Assembly: GCA_013398275.1 (NCBI GenBank)
Contig: VZSE01006234.1
Coordinates: 161,909 to 225,908, forward strand
Reading direction: 5' to 3'
Source: Promerops cafer
Taxonomy: Eukaryota > Chordata > Aves > Passeriformes > Nectariniidae
DNA: 64,000 nt
Below the pieces are notes generated by a model that was given only the letters and a program-made list of their open reading frames with translations, ran no database searches and had not been told where the DNA came from. This document shows positions 27,501 through 39,596 of this stretch, piece after piece. Both the position numbers and the translations under genes were made by a program. Numbering within the stretch: position 1 is the stretch's first letter; each line of letters begins with the position of its first letter.

Positions 27501-30500
27501 TCCATACACCATTCAACCTTGAGCTAACACTGCCCTATGACCGAAATAGTTTTTCTGCCCTTCTGCTATTGCTCCAGCAGACTGATGGCAAGGCCTCAGC
27601 ACTCCTAACAACCTCATGTCCTTAGCCTAAACCCAGTAAGAGCTCATTAGATACACTTTTCTCTGTCTTGGCCACCCTAGAAACAGCTCTAGGTGTCCAG
27701 CAGGCTTCTGGATAATGAAGTGGCATTTCCTACCATCACAGTTGGTAGACAGGAGTTGCCAAGGCTAAATCACATGTGATGTTCCTGCACCCAACTAATT
27801 CATCCAAGTCTTACCCTCTTCTATTGCTTCCAAATGTGGGTCATCAGCTTGTAGGAGAAACACAAGCAGTTCAGTGTTTTGGGCTACTAAGCATTCAAGT
27901 TTGCTCTCTGTAGTGTTATACCTCCTGTCACTCATACATTTGCAGGTGGCACCTCACATAATACTCCCCATGTGATCATTTAGACCTTCCCACAGCAGTG
28001 CCAGCAGCACATTTCAGTAACAACTCCGTATTTTCAAAGCCTCAATGATTCAGGAAAATATGAAACAAAACACGAAAGCTTAACAATGGGACCATGCTGG
28101 CAACTTCCAGCCCCATAGATCTTCCTTCAGTACATGCTGTTCTTATCTCACTTATCCCCTTTTCAGTCAATTTTTTAAATCTAACAATACTTGTGCTATT
28201 TGCCCTTTCCTCATATTGAGCTAATAAATGCCCTTCTAATGTCATGCCCAAAGCATTAATGAAGTCCAAATGGCACAACTGTACTTTGTAGATGCTTCCA
28301 ATGGCTGGAAGAAAAGATCAGACATAACTTCCAGACATGCATGTTCCCATTTCTCTTATCTGGCCAACCAATTCTGTTGGCAAGGAAATAAAGCCCTTGG
28401 CTGCAGTGCAAGTCTACCAACATATTTTACTCAATTTTGCCTTAAAGTAATTTTTCTTGAAGAGTTTTTTGAAAGCCTCCCAGTCTATCCATGTTAGAAG
28501 ATCAGCAGCTGCCTAGGTTGTGCTGTACCTCCATTCTAAATATGAAATTGGCAATTGTTTCTGTCCCACAGAACCATGCTTTGAATAAATTTATCAGATT
28601 CTTGCCTCATGAAGTTGCAATGTCACATGACTGATTTTTGACACATATGTGGGATCGAGATCATTTGCCTCACTGATTTGAGTATGGGGATATCTTTTGG
28701 TTAGCCCTCTCCCTGCTCTGCAGAATTATTCTTAGGAGAGAAGAAAACATGGTAGCACAGACTCAGGGCTCCATATAATGCTGAGACCACACACAAATAA
28801 TCTTCCACCTGGAACCCCTGCTAACTGCACAGCAACCTTATTTATTCTTTCTCGCCTTGTTCTCTTTTGTTCACTCTGTTCCAGAAGATTTTGTTATTTA
28901 ATTCCTTTTGCCAAGTCTCACTCAGCTTGGTGTCTGGCAATCCTTCCTCACAATTTATAACCTGTAATATGTTATCTTCTTCACTACTTAATCCCCTTTT
29001 CCACATCTGTTAGATTCTCTGCTTACATATTGTTTTTATTGTTGGCTATTTATCTAAGACCATAGCCCCTCCTCTCTAGCCTTCCCTTTGCGATGAAAGC
29101 TCCAGATGGAATTTCTTAATGTCAAGAAGATAAAAGATTTGCTCTGCCCATATTTAACTCCCCGTGGCTTTGGAGTGTGCTGGCTGCAGATAGTTCTTTT
29201 CCAAATGCCTCCTCTGTTGCTTCCTTGTTTATCTCTCTCTTCCATTCAAATGGTATGTCTTAGAAGGGACAATTACTGATCTTGTCTAACCTACCGTGAA
29301 CACATTGTAAGGAACACTTTAAGCTTGGTCCTGGCCAGCTCCCTGAAAGTCCTTGTAGATTCCTGTGGGGTGAAACAGACTTTCTTGATAAAGTCTCTCA
29401 CTCTCCATTGCTGTGCCCCAAGTATTATTACACGATCAAAGCAAAGCCAGTCTATTCCTAGCTGCAGAATCCTCTCAGAGGAGGAAGGAAGAAAAATGTA
29501 CATTTAATTCTCATTCCCACTGAACATTCAAGATGAGCAAAAGCTTTATGTTTGGGGTAGGCAGGATGGAGACCTGGGAAAATGGACAAAATCTGAAGAG
29601 TTCTATATGCAGAAGGGAGACAAGGACAACTTCAGGGCTGAGAATGAGAAGAAAAATACCTGTAAGTTCATTAAATTATTTTAGGTTTGCTCTCTTTTTT
29701 CAGATGATAGAGTTCTTGCCTGGCAACTTTCCCCTCGTTTCTCAGATGTCTGCAAAAGAATTCAGAAATTCACTACTGTTCTGTACGCATTTGGTTAACT
29801 ATAATTCTTGTTCATCAGTTTTCAGTGCCCAACAGCCAGAGAGGGTCAGCACTGGCAACCATCATGTAATTATTTTTATCATCAGCCCTAGCCAGCTAGT
29901 TCCTGCAGAAACACAGCACTGTGCAGGGACACCTCGAACTACTCGGTGCATAGGTCAGGGCTGCACATCTGTCAGGCTTATGCTGCACACTCTGCATGAA
30001 CATCCAAGCTTTTCATCCAAAGCAATACCTGTATTTAAGACCTATGAGACCTGGCCTATAGGGATGTCCATTTTTCTCCACTCTGGCAACTTTGGTGAAC
30101 CTCTCCCAGCAAAAAAAAAATTAGTCCCATATTATAGCTTATCTTAACCAGTACAGAGGTCTAAATCCCAGCAAGGATAAAAATAAAACAGGGACAATTA
30201 ATTCTTACCACAAAGAACTGAAAAACTAAAGAGGCAAAAGAGTCAGCTGCAATTAGCCTCTTCTAGAGATGAAGTTCACAGAACAGGAGAGATTAATTGA
30301 CTTAATTAGGAAGTCAAGAACTGAAGCAATAATTAAACTGAAATCACCTGAGAAGGCAGCAAGTCCCTTAACCTGAAGACCATTAGTCTTCTCTAAATTG
30401 CGTCCTCCCTGATTGGATGACCCCTGCAATTAATCAGCATTGATTTCAAATTGCTCTTTTAGGTGTAAGCACTGTCTTTTACCCACTGCTGGCTGATGTG

Positions 30501-33157
30501 CTGCTACTGGCTAGCTTGGTTCAGAGAGCTGTCAAGCTCCTGTGCAATGAGCAGCTGCAGCTGGAGTGCTTATCCTGCTGGATCTGCTGTGGGAAGCAAA
30601 ACTGGACCACCACAAATAAGCTGTTCCATGCTGAGTCATTTCAAAGGAAAAATCTGTTTTGAAGATGCTGTTGGGGCTGCGGTATTTGTCATCTGGTGAA
30701 AACTCTCACCTTGGGAAAGAATGCAAAATCCACCAGCTCCCAGCAAGGAGCATTTTAGTCACATCTTGAGGTTAAAATTCAACCTTCACTTTGATGGGCT
30801 GTGGTAGGAGAAGAAACAGAATGAGTGATAAGCCTAACTTTCCCTTTCCCCAATCACAGTCTCCTCCATCGCTCCCATTACCTCTCCCACCTTCCGCATT
30901 GTCTTTGTGCAGGTCAAATGTTTTAAGGAGCTCCCTGTAGACACCTGGGCCACCCATGTGTACAGAGTCATTTAGAGTCCAGTGCTCCTGAAGTTTGGAT
31001 GCAGGAACGTACTTCAGGGCACATTATCACTCTAACTGGCTGTACAGCAACACACACATGTGAACAACCAGGACAGAATGGCAACAACCTGTGGAGCAGT
31101 AGGGCAGCACAGCCTGGGGACCACAGAAACCATGTTCCAGCATGTTCCAGCAGTGTGGGCTAAGACCCAACAGCTGCTGCTGAGCTTTTCTGTGCTTTCT
31201 TCTAGAAACTCTTTCTCTTCCAACCATTTCTGTGACTCCCTTGCTGAGGAACACATTCAGTGCCAGTAGCTTGGTGTGCAGCTGTGTTGTCAGCCACAGG
31301 CTGGGCTCTGGGCAGTGGGAGCCCCAGGCAAGAGGCCAGGAACTGGCACTGACCCTTTGCACAACAGCGGGCACAGGACCTGTGGCACAGCCAGGTGACT
31401 GGACTGTGAGACACAGCAGGAGCCAAGGACTCAGCAGGAAGAGCCAGGACTTTGTCACACCCAGATTGAGAGAGCATAAAAGTTCAGTGTTTCCTTTGTT
31501 TAGGTCCCTTCTTGGAGGCACAAGCTTAAGCTGTTTCTGTGTTATTGTACTGTTAAAAAATTGCTTTAAGGAACCAGACTTTTGAGGCTCTGCTAAGGAA
31601 CACTCAGGCTCCAGACAGTAAGAAAACCTGGTCTGAGTGAGTGTGTGAGGTGTGTAGGTAGTCAAGTGGGGTACTCATCAGTTCAGTGGAGCTGCCTGCT
31701 GAGAAGGCGCTTTGGTCTCAGCAGTTAAAGTCTCTGGTGATGGGAGTGTGATTGCCAGAGTGCTTCCTGAATGGTCACTCAGGAAAGTTTCCTTTACACC
31801 TTTTCAGAGGGCAGGTTATTCTGGGATATACCAAGGGTTAAATTACACAGCAAGGGCCTCCTTTAACCAACCTGAATTTCTTTACAGGCACACTGCTGTA
31901 CCTACTGCACAGGACTTCTCCCACCCCTGCTCCTTGTGTGTCCAGTGTTTCACCGAGGTAACAAAATCAGTTTTTGTTCCTGTAACGTGGGGCACCTAAA
32001 AGAGAGAGGCTGACACCCCATACATTCGCTAAAGGCTTCAGACTTTTCTTACATAAGCAAAAGAACAAAGATCAGCTCAAGCAAATTCTCTGTTTGCTGG
32101 GAGTCAGAGTGATAAGGAGAATGTCCCTTGGGTTACTGTATTACCTAAAACCTTGGCTTTTGCTAGTGCACTCATTATGGTGAGAGGTGCCTGTATGAAT
32201 ACTGATAGTTTGTATGTGTCTGCTGGTTTTAGATAGGACCTTGAACAAACCCCTGGGAGCTCTCACCTCCTGTGTTTGCATTTTGATAAACTTCTGCAGG
32301 GTTTAGGATGGGACATCCTGGAACCAAATGACTGCAGCCCTTTTCTGCTATTTCCTCCTGCAGCTTTATAGCCAACTGCAACAAAAGCATTCCATGATGG
32401 CACTGGGGTCTGAACGTGCAACTGTGGATCCCTTAAGGTAATCAATGAGTCGAGCTGAGGCATGCCTGTGCATTAGGAATATCTGTTAGATGGCTGCCAG
32501 GAGCTGTTACTCCCAGTCTAGTATTGACATTCATCCCATTCTGGGGCAGGTGCCAGTCCCACCTCCATTACCTTGGTCCAGCTCTGTCCCCCGAAACCGG
32601 CCCTCGGGGCGGGAATCCACCACCTGGAAGTTTAGGGACGACACGTTCTGTACCATCTCCTCAAAAGTCTTCACCAGGGCCCTGTTCAGCCTGGCCTTAA
32701 AGACAGCTGGGGTAGGCTGGGTGACCTCCGCAGTGACGGGGTGTCCCTCCTTCAGCCAATTCTTGAAGCCACCATTGAGCACAGAGACCTCCTTGTGCCC
32801 AAAGGCCCGGAACATCCACCAGGCGCGGGGGGCGTAGAAGGTGCCCACCTCGTCCCCGTCGTACACCACCACGTGGGTGTCATTGCTGACCCCCAGCCCC
32901 CCCACGTAGTCGGCGAAGTGGGACTCGCTGGGCAGCATGAAGTCGTAGGGGGAGGACTTGTCCCGGCACTCCTCGATGTCGAAGAACGACGCCCCGGGGA
33001 TGTGCCTCTCCTTGAACTCCTGCCGGGCGTTTCGCTCCTTGGGGGGGTACCAGGAGGCGTCCAGCACCCGCAGGCCGGCGCCCACTCGCCCGGCCCGCAC
33101 CGCCTCCGCCAGCCAGGAGGCCGTGACCAGCGCCCGGCTGAGGCCCTGCCGCGCCAT
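24578..33157 (-). CDS. TST: Thiosulfate sulfurtransferase (rhodanese)
   Basis: Mitochondrial enzyme moving sulfane sulfur from thiosulfate to cyanide, giving thiocyanate; it also handles persulfide sulfur. There are two coding exons: 33157-32572 (ATG at 33157-33155 in strong context, 195 codons plus one base, donor GTAATG) and 24876-24578 (99 codons including TAG). The product is 294 residues, near the 297 of mammals. The N-terminal inactive rhodanese domain starts MARQGLSRALV and includes LDASWYPP and HIPGASFFDI. The C-terminal catalytic domain has HIPGAVNIPF and the active loop CRKGVTAC with catalytic Cys followed by Arg-Lys, diagnostic of TST rather than MPST. The 7.7-kb intron sits where the MPST intron sits. 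It shares a CpG-rich promoter with MPST. One ambiguous base lies 21 nt upstream of the start codon, outside the CDS. Confidence 0.97.
25902..25942. repeat. Perfect inverted repeat, 17-bp arms, 7-nt loop
   Basis: Left arm 25902-25918 is AGTTTAATCATTTGACT; right arm 25926-25942 is its exact reverse complement, separated by TTGTTAC. It is within the TST intron. Pairing stops immediately outside both arms. Confidence 0.95.
27100..27147. repeat. Perfect inverted repeat, 22-bp arms, 4-nt loop
   Basis: Left arm 27100-27121 begins TTATAAAGCTTCC; right arm 27126-27147 is its exact reverse complement; the loop is CTCA. Both arms contain an AAGCTT (HindIII) site. The next outer base pair is mismatched, so the structure ends sharply. 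It is within the TST intron. Confidence 0.97.
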
Positions 33158-33634
33158 CTCGGGGGACCGGCGGGCGCNGACGCCCAGCGCGGAGGTACGG
33201 GGCGAAGCGGCGGCAATGGGGGCCCAGCCGGGCCGGGGGGGCTCGCAGCGGGCGGCGGCGGGGCCCCAGTAAAGCCCCGGCTGCAGGTTTGTTCCGCGGC
33301 GGGCAGAGGCGTGGGGCCGCGCCTCACCGCCGAGCACTTGGTCCTTGGGGCTGCCCCGCTGCGCTCTGGCTGCTGTCAGTGCTGGCTAGGGTCCCTGGAT
33401 GGGGCCAGAGGAGCTGCGTGGGGCCGGGCGTAGGGCAGGAGTGCCGAGGCTGTCCCGCTCGCGGCATTGTTTGGGATGAGCGCTGGGAAACTACTTTCAG
33501 GGCTGGAGCATCTCAAGCCCCTCATTGTAGGCTTAGCCAGCACCTCAATGCAGACACGGGTCCCAAAAATGCATCTTTGTCCAGTTGCGTTTTGAAAGGT
33601 TGGTCTCTAATTTGTGACTCTCTACCTTCTGCAG
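33158..33634. promoter_or_regulatory. CpG-rich bidirectional promoter of TST and MPST
   Basis: G+C- and CpG-dense sequence starts inside TST exon 1 (about 32580) and runs to about 33480, lying between the divergent start codons of TST (33157, -) and MPST (33693, +). A first non-coding MPST exon is expected here, since the MPST coding exon opens at an AG acceptor (33633-33634) after a pyrimidine tract; I could not fix its donor. No TATA box is evident. A single N lies at 33178. Confidence 0.8.
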
Positions 33635-33692
33635 TCAGGTGGACTCAGGCAGAATCCAGAAATCGGCTAATCTCAACCAGGACTCGGGAGAG

Positions 33693-35193
33693 ATGTCTCA
33701 ACAACTCCTCTACCGAGCTCTGGTGTCTGCAAAATGGCTTTCAGAAGCCATTAAGTCCCAGCAAGCTGGCCTGGCCTTGCGAATCGTGGATGCATCCTGG
33801 TATTTGCCAAAGATGAAGCGTAATCCGAAGCGGGAGTTTGAGGAGCGCCACATCCCTGGTGCAGTTTTCTTCGACATTGACCAGTGCAGTGACCGAACCT
33901 CGCCTTATGACCACATGCTGCCCAAGGCTAATGACTTTGCCGAGTATGTGGGGAAGCTGGGTGTGGGGAATGATTCCCACATTGTGGTGTATGATGGCAG
34001 CGACCAAGGTCTCTTCTCAGCACCCCGGGTATGGTGGATGTTCCGGGTCTTTGGACATGAAGCTGTCTCCCTTCTGGATGGTGGCCTGAAGAACTGGCAG
34101 CGAGAGGGGAATACACTTAGCTCTGGGAAAACCCAGGTCGCTCCATCTGAGTTCCATGCCTCCTTGGACAAGTCCCTGGTGAAAACATATGAGGACGTCT
34201 TAGATAACTTGGATTCCCATCACTTCCAACTAGTGGATGCCCGCGCTGCAGGACGGTTCCGGGGAGTAGAGCCAGAGCCTCGAGATGGTAATGCACCTTC
34301 TGAGACAGTGGCATTATAAAGAGGGGCTTAATTTAAGGTGCCCACCACTTTGACTCCTGTAGAGGTAATGCTAGGAAATAATGGCTGTCTTTTATGGGAT
34401 GGGACTTCAGGCAGTGTGTCCACCTGTCCTAGTTTCCTTTTGACTAGCAAGTGCTACTCTTTGAAAATTCAGCAGTGGGGAAGCCATGTGTCTCTTTTTT
34501 GTCATGAGGGGCTGGGGTGAGGAACATAGCTTTGGATACACCCCAAAGATTCTCATTGGTCTCTTCAAGAACTGGTGCTACTCTTCCCCTCAGAATGGCC
34601 TGTGGAGGTGCTTCATCAGTGTGGGTTGCTCTGATGGGGAAAAAGATGTGGAGGGAACTAGGGGAAAGAACTTGACAGGGTTGTGCCCATGTGGTAATAT
34701 GAAGGTTACACATAGAGCCATCCTTCCTGAGAATCAGTAATCTAGTAAAGCAAAGTGTAACAAAAATAAATGTACTTGTTTTAACAAAATACACTAAATA
34801 ATAAATATTCCTCTCAGTGAAACAGAAGAGGCTTTGCAATAGACTTGTCCCAGACAATAGAGGTTAATTCCTGTCTGTATTGTTTTTCCTTTAGGAATTG
34901 AGCCTGGTCATGTCCCTGGGTCGACGAGCATCCCCTTCACTGATTTCCTCACAGAGTCTGGCTTAGAGAAGACCCCTGAGCAGATCCGCACTCTGTTCCA
35001 GGAGAAGAAGGTGGACCTCTTAAAGCCAGTGGTAGCCACATGTGGCTCTGGGGTCACTGCCTGCCACGTGGCTCTGGGGGCCTACCTCTGTGGCAAGCCA
35101 GATGTCGCAGTGTACGATGGGGCCTGGGTGGAATGGTACATGCGGGCACAGCCTGAAAATATTATTTCTGAGGGAAAGGGGAAAACAGTGTAA
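33693..35193 (+). CDS. MPST: 3-mercaptopyruvate sulfurtransferase
   Basis: Transfers sulfur from 3-mercaptopyruvate to thiol acceptors, giving pyruvate and a persulfide that can release H2S; found in cytosol and mitochondria. There are two coding exons: 33693-34287 (198 codons plus one base) and 34895-35193 (99 codons including TAA), product 297 residues as in mammals. The N-terminal rhodanese domain has VDASWYLPK, HIPGAVFFDIDQCSDRTSPY and SAPRVWWMFR. The C-terminal domain has the active loop CGSGVTAC, the MPST signature that replaces the CRKGVT of TST. The start MSQQLLYRALVSAKW aligns with the short mammalian isoform, but the frame stays open back to the acceptor at 33634, so a longer N-terminus is possible. 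Odd point: VPGSTSIPF at 34912-34938 where the family has IPGxVNIPF. Its intron is 607 bp. Confidence 0.97.
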
Positions 35194-35890
35194 TAAGCTG
35201 CATTGTTTCCCAGCTGTGCACGTAACTTGCCTTGAAACAGGATTTGGAAAAGATGGGTTTAGCATTCCTGATTAAGTGTCTCGAGATGAAGGCATTGGAT
35301 AACAATTATGCGCACGCGGTGCTTCGGCACTTTCTCCTTACCCTGCTGCTGCTTAGGAGGATGAAGATGACAGCAGTTCTGGGCAGCCAGCTCTAGGTGA
35401 CCCTGCTTGAGCAGATGGGGTGGAACAGATGTCCTCCCAAGGTCACTTCCAACCCCAGCCATTCTGTGATTCTGTGACCATTTCACCATATCAGATGGAT
35501 GGCAGAGAGTGCTGCTGCCAGCATGGGGAATTAATTGAGTTAAGCCAAGCTTCTGACTCAAAACATTCAGTCATGCTCATTCACGGGATGGTCATACTTA
35601 TATAACTGTGCCTCATAATCCTGCTCTCTGCCTCTGTCCCACCCATGCACGTTATGGCCATTTTGAGTGCAAAACTTTGTGGAAAGAGATGGCTGTTAAA
35701 GGAGCAAATATAGCATTCAGGTTGGCACTTAGGCTAGAGACTTGATTTGTATTTCTTCTTGTACTTGGACTCTAACTACAGTGTGTACTTAGCCAGCCTT
35801 GTAGCCCCATGGTCCAAAACCCCCCTTGAGAAAAAGAAAAGATTCTGGGATTTACAATGTAAATAAACATGTTTCAAAGTCTTTCTGCTG
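35194..35890 (+). other. MPST 3' UTR with poly(A) signal
   Basis: AATAAA at 35862-35867 is the first canonical signal after the stop codon, giving a 3' UTR of roughly 690 nt that includes a CR1 fragment. Inferred from signal position only. Confidence 0.6.
35376..35478 (+). repeat. CR1 LINE 3' end
   Basis: CTCTAGGTGACCCTGCTTGA, then CTCCCAAGGTCACTTCCAAC and the terminal ATTCTGTGATTCTGTGA, is the classic 3' tail of avian CR1 in sense orientation. It is 5'-truncated. The left limit is approximate. Confidence 0.88.
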
Positions 35891-38800
35891 AATGGAACTT
35901 ACCTGAGTGTTGCTTGGGTGAATACTTTTCAGGAGTTCTGTTTCTATGGAATCACTTTGTCCACAGTGAGATTCAAATGAGATATTTCCTTCTCTCTGTG
36001 AGTAGAGCCACACCTCTTATCATCAACAAGCTCTTTGACCCAGGAAAGACAATGGCATGCCTCTCTCTCGGGTCTCTGCACCGTCTTCCTGCTTTCGGTT
36101 CTTGTCCATTTGCTTTTTTGCCTTAAGGTCCACAGTTGTCAGTTACAGCTCTCTTCTTGAAACACTGGATGTCAGCTTACATAGTAGAAAATGGACTGCA
36201 TGGGTATTTTCATTCTTGCCATGTAACCTTCCCCTACAAACTTAGCAGAACTGAGACCTACAGAGGAATAGCCCTCACTGGCACCTACTTTTCCCCAAGA
36301 CCTTTTTCTTTTATGTCTAAAAGTTGAAAGCACACCAGGTATCCCTGATAATGTTCAAGAATTTGTTCTCTCTGGGATTTTCTCCTCTACAAAAAAATGC
36401 CCAAAACTAAACAAAAAACCCCACAGAAACCTCCCCCAAAATAAACAAAAAAAAGCCTGCATCTCTTCTGGCCTACTGGTAACTTAAAAGTTAATGAAAC
36501 AGTTTCTTCTCTTGGGCTTGCAGCCACAAGTACCTGTAGACATTTATGGATGATGGGGTTGCACTTTCTAGGGAATGCAGTGGATGCTTATTGTCACAAT
36601 TTTGACTGTAAGGAGTGGATTCTTCTCTATTGCTGAGTGTTTGTTCTTTGCATTTCCTCTTACCTCTTTTGGCTGCTTCTTCTTGGCCTTGGCTTGCATG
36701 CATGCATGTTCTGTTTCTGCTCATCTCCTTGGCAGCTGGAATTTCACTGTCCAGTTTATTTCTTTCTCTGTCCTCCCCACTCACACATACGGTCTGACCA
36801 CCCAGTGACTGACAGCCTGCAATTTCCCTGCTTGCATCCAGACTGACAACCCAGCTCTTGGAGGACTTGGGGCTGGCATTGCAGCAAGTGCTGAGTATCC
36901 AGAGTGCACAGGGGTCTGAAACAAGTGACCCTTTAGTACACAGAGAGGCTGATTTTGTGATTATGTGGCCAGATGAGTGCTCTGCCTGCTCTGTTTCTCT
37001 GGGAAAATTTAGCTATTAGGAAAATTGACATATTGTTTCAGACTTATTTGCAATAGATGCAGGGAGCTGGCTCTTCTGTGTCCTTCCAGAATATTTTTTG
37101 ATGCATCTTACACTGTGTTTCTTTTTAGCCACTGTCAGCAGTCCTGGGGGTCAGTGGGGAATCTCTCTGCTTCCTCTTGAGACTGAGATGCTTTTCTCTG
37201 TCCTGTGTGTTGCAGAAAAGTGTGTGGCACAGCCCAGCCATCCACTGGAGATTGCAAATTACATGGAAAACTTCCCTCTCCCCTTGCTCTACATTTCACC
37301 CCTGTGGCTTGACGACATCTAGCAGGGCCCTTCCCTCTCTCTGGTATTTATGCCAAGCTTGGCAGTACTCAACTGCCCTTCTCAGGCTGAATTTTCCGCT
37401 ACAAAATCTCAGTGATTCTTCCCAGCTTTTGGCAAATCTTTTCCCAGATGCTTAACTTTCCCTTGATTTCTCCACAGAGGAGAAACTGAGATCTTCTTTC
37501 CCACAGAAAGATACTTTGTTTTTCTTTGGTATTCCCTCTTATATCATGTATCAAAAATCTATCCAAGAGTGTCTTCTGATGTTTCCCCTCCTTTTAGTTG
37601 AGATCCCTTCTGGTGATGCAGGCAAAGCACTGAGAACGTTGTGAAGACCAAGACAATGTTTTCAAAGCCTAGAGACTGAAAAAACCTATTTTGAGCTATA
37701 ACAGATGCTACTGGACATATGGAACAGCTGAGGGGACTTACACCAGGACTATAAATGTTCTGCAGATCTTTATGTCCCTGACTCAGTAGATGGGTTTCCT
37801 ATAGGAACCGAAAGCTGGGGAGAAGTGGATATAATGCAAATCACTAATGTTCATAAGCTTCCTGTGGAAGATTTTCCACAGGGAATTGGTAATAGCATAT
37901 CTTTGGTGGAATAGGACTCATGATAGCCAAAAAGGTAGCCTAAACAACAGCCCTGATGTAGGAGGAAGGTCACATTGACCTGGGGCTACCTTGAGACTAG
38001 AATTTTTACAGCTCTCTATATAAATTTGAGAATCCCAGGCCAGCATGTAAACTTTTTATTGGTTTATTGGTATATTTTACTATCTACAATACTTTTGTCC
38101 TGAAAGAGGTTTGGATTCTGTGCAGTCTGGTCTAGTCAAAAGTAATCCCATGCTCCCCTGTTCTTCACTTGTTTCTTTGTCACCTGCCTTCCTCTTCCTT
38201 CCATACTGCTCCCTAGCAGTCAGGTTGCACTATTTCACACTTCATTTCCCAGCAAACTTTTTGTTCCTCTGAAAATTTTTCCAAATTCTAAAGCAGCCCT
38301 TCTTCTATCAGCACCACTGGCCCAAGCACTGCATGAGCCATGGTAATTGGTGCTGCCTGCAGGGACATTTCATATTCCTCCCATCTCTCCTGGTCCCAGC
38401 TTACAGCCAGGTGCTAAACAACCATTCTGTCTCCTTCTCCCAGGAGTCTTCCAGCAAAGGTGCTGTGTGATGCACGTCCACACACAGGCTTTGCACGCTG
38501 CTTTGAATGCGGGTACATTGCTCACAGACCTCATGCAGCACAAGGAGCTGGAGGAAGATTAGCTTGCCTGTATGCCATGGGGCCTTTCTCTTCATGCTCC
38601 AATATGCCTGGCTCAGCTGGCAGTCAAGCTGTACTCTATTATTCAACTGTGTCCACCCCCAAGTCCAGTGTAGGGAATTTTATTTGCCCGATTCACTGTT
38701 GGCTTACTGGCAAAATGTCGGAGCATCACTTGTCTTCCCCTCTCCACTTCCTGCAGAAAAGAGAGAGGCTCTGATCCTACACGGACATGCCAACTAGTTC

Positions 38801-39290
38801 TTCCTGGTTTCTTCTCCAGTGCCTCCTGCCATGTAATCCCCAATATGTGTTCCCAGCCTGTCAGAGTGGTGACACTGTCTGTGCCAACGCATGGTGATCC
38901 CTGCTCCCGCTGCTGTTCCACAACACAACAGTTCCAGAAGAGCAGCTCTACAATGCCAGAGATGCAACATACGCCACGTACCAAGCTGCAGAGCACTGCA
39001 GTGTGTGTAGCCTTCTGCAGGATTGCATTGCAGGCCTGACTGCTGAACCAAGACACTCCCAGTTTACCCCCTGCTCTGTTCTCAGCTCTTGTTCAGCCCA
39101 GTATCCAGTGGCTGTCAACTTTTTCCTGCTCCCAATCCATCTGTGCAATGGTCCCCATGATTTCACTGGGGACTCTGCAGGGCTGTACAGTCTTACACCA
39201 TCACAAAGCCCTGTGTAAGCTCTTGCTTGCTCTTCCCTGTTTCTGTGCATGTGTTTTATATACAGTTATCATAAAGGCAGCAGGAACAAG
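35891..39290. other. Intergenic between MPST and KCTD17, left part
   Basis: No gene recognised. An A-rich stretch with AATAAA-like runs lies around 36390-36460, and CT-rich runs around 36600-36800. Open frames are short and overlap. Confidence 0.5.
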
Positions 39291-39372
39291 TCATAGAATC
39301 ATAAAACATTAAGGTTGGGAAAGAACTGGTATCATCAAGTCCAACCTTTGACCAAACACCACTGATTGTTTA
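39291..39372 (-). repeat. CR1 LINE 3' end, antisense
   Basis: TCATAGAATCATAAAACATT, AAGGTTGGGAAAGAACTGGT, ATCATCAAGTCCAACCTTTG and ACCAAACACCACT form the reverse complement of an avian CR1 3' tail. Similarity fades to the right of about 39372. Confidence 0.85.
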
Positions 39373-39596
39373 AACTTACCTCTCCTGTGTCCTATTGCTT
39401 GATTTGCCCCTTAACAAGGGCATATTAATTGCATCTCAGAACTACATCTAGTGATAGTGTGCAATCAAGTCTGTATTTAGCCCATGCCACCAACTCATCA
39501 GAATATTTCAGTTGGCAACTCACCCCACACTGGTTTCTTCCTAAAGAGAATTTTCACATAGTGTGGGGAAATCCCTGGCCTGGTGCATTTTCAATG

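Larger units (their letters stand above)
24877..32571 (-). other. TST intron
   Basis: Single intron of TST, 7.7 kb, donor GT at 32571-32570 and acceptor AG at 24878-24877 on the minus strand. It contains two perfect inverted repeats (25902-25942 and 27099-27148 area), a possible ancient LINE piece near 29250-29320 and a possible LTR-like segment near 31340-31640. Two open frames of just over 200 codons (29533-30147 + and 31665-31027 -) have no recognisable domain. Confidence 0.85.

Noticed and set aside
29250..29320. AGAAGGGACAATTACTGATC-containing stretch resembling an ancient CR1/L3 tail
   Set aside because: The likeness is too weak to call without a repeat library.
29533..30147. Open frame of 204 codons on the + strand in the TST intron
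   Set aside because: No recognisable domain, starts mid-sequence without promoter or splice context, and lies inside a well-supported intron. Probably chance.
31217..31240. CTTCCAACCATTTCTGTGAC resembling a CR1 3' end
   Set aside because: Only about 20 bases agree and there is no upstream CR1 sequence.
33178..33178. Single N
   Set aside because: One unresolved base upstream of the TST start in a G+C-rich island; an assembly ambiguity, not biology.
32741..33433. Open frames opposite TST exon 1
   Set aside because: Mirror frames created by high G+C in a real coding exon; they contain the ambiguous base and no domain.
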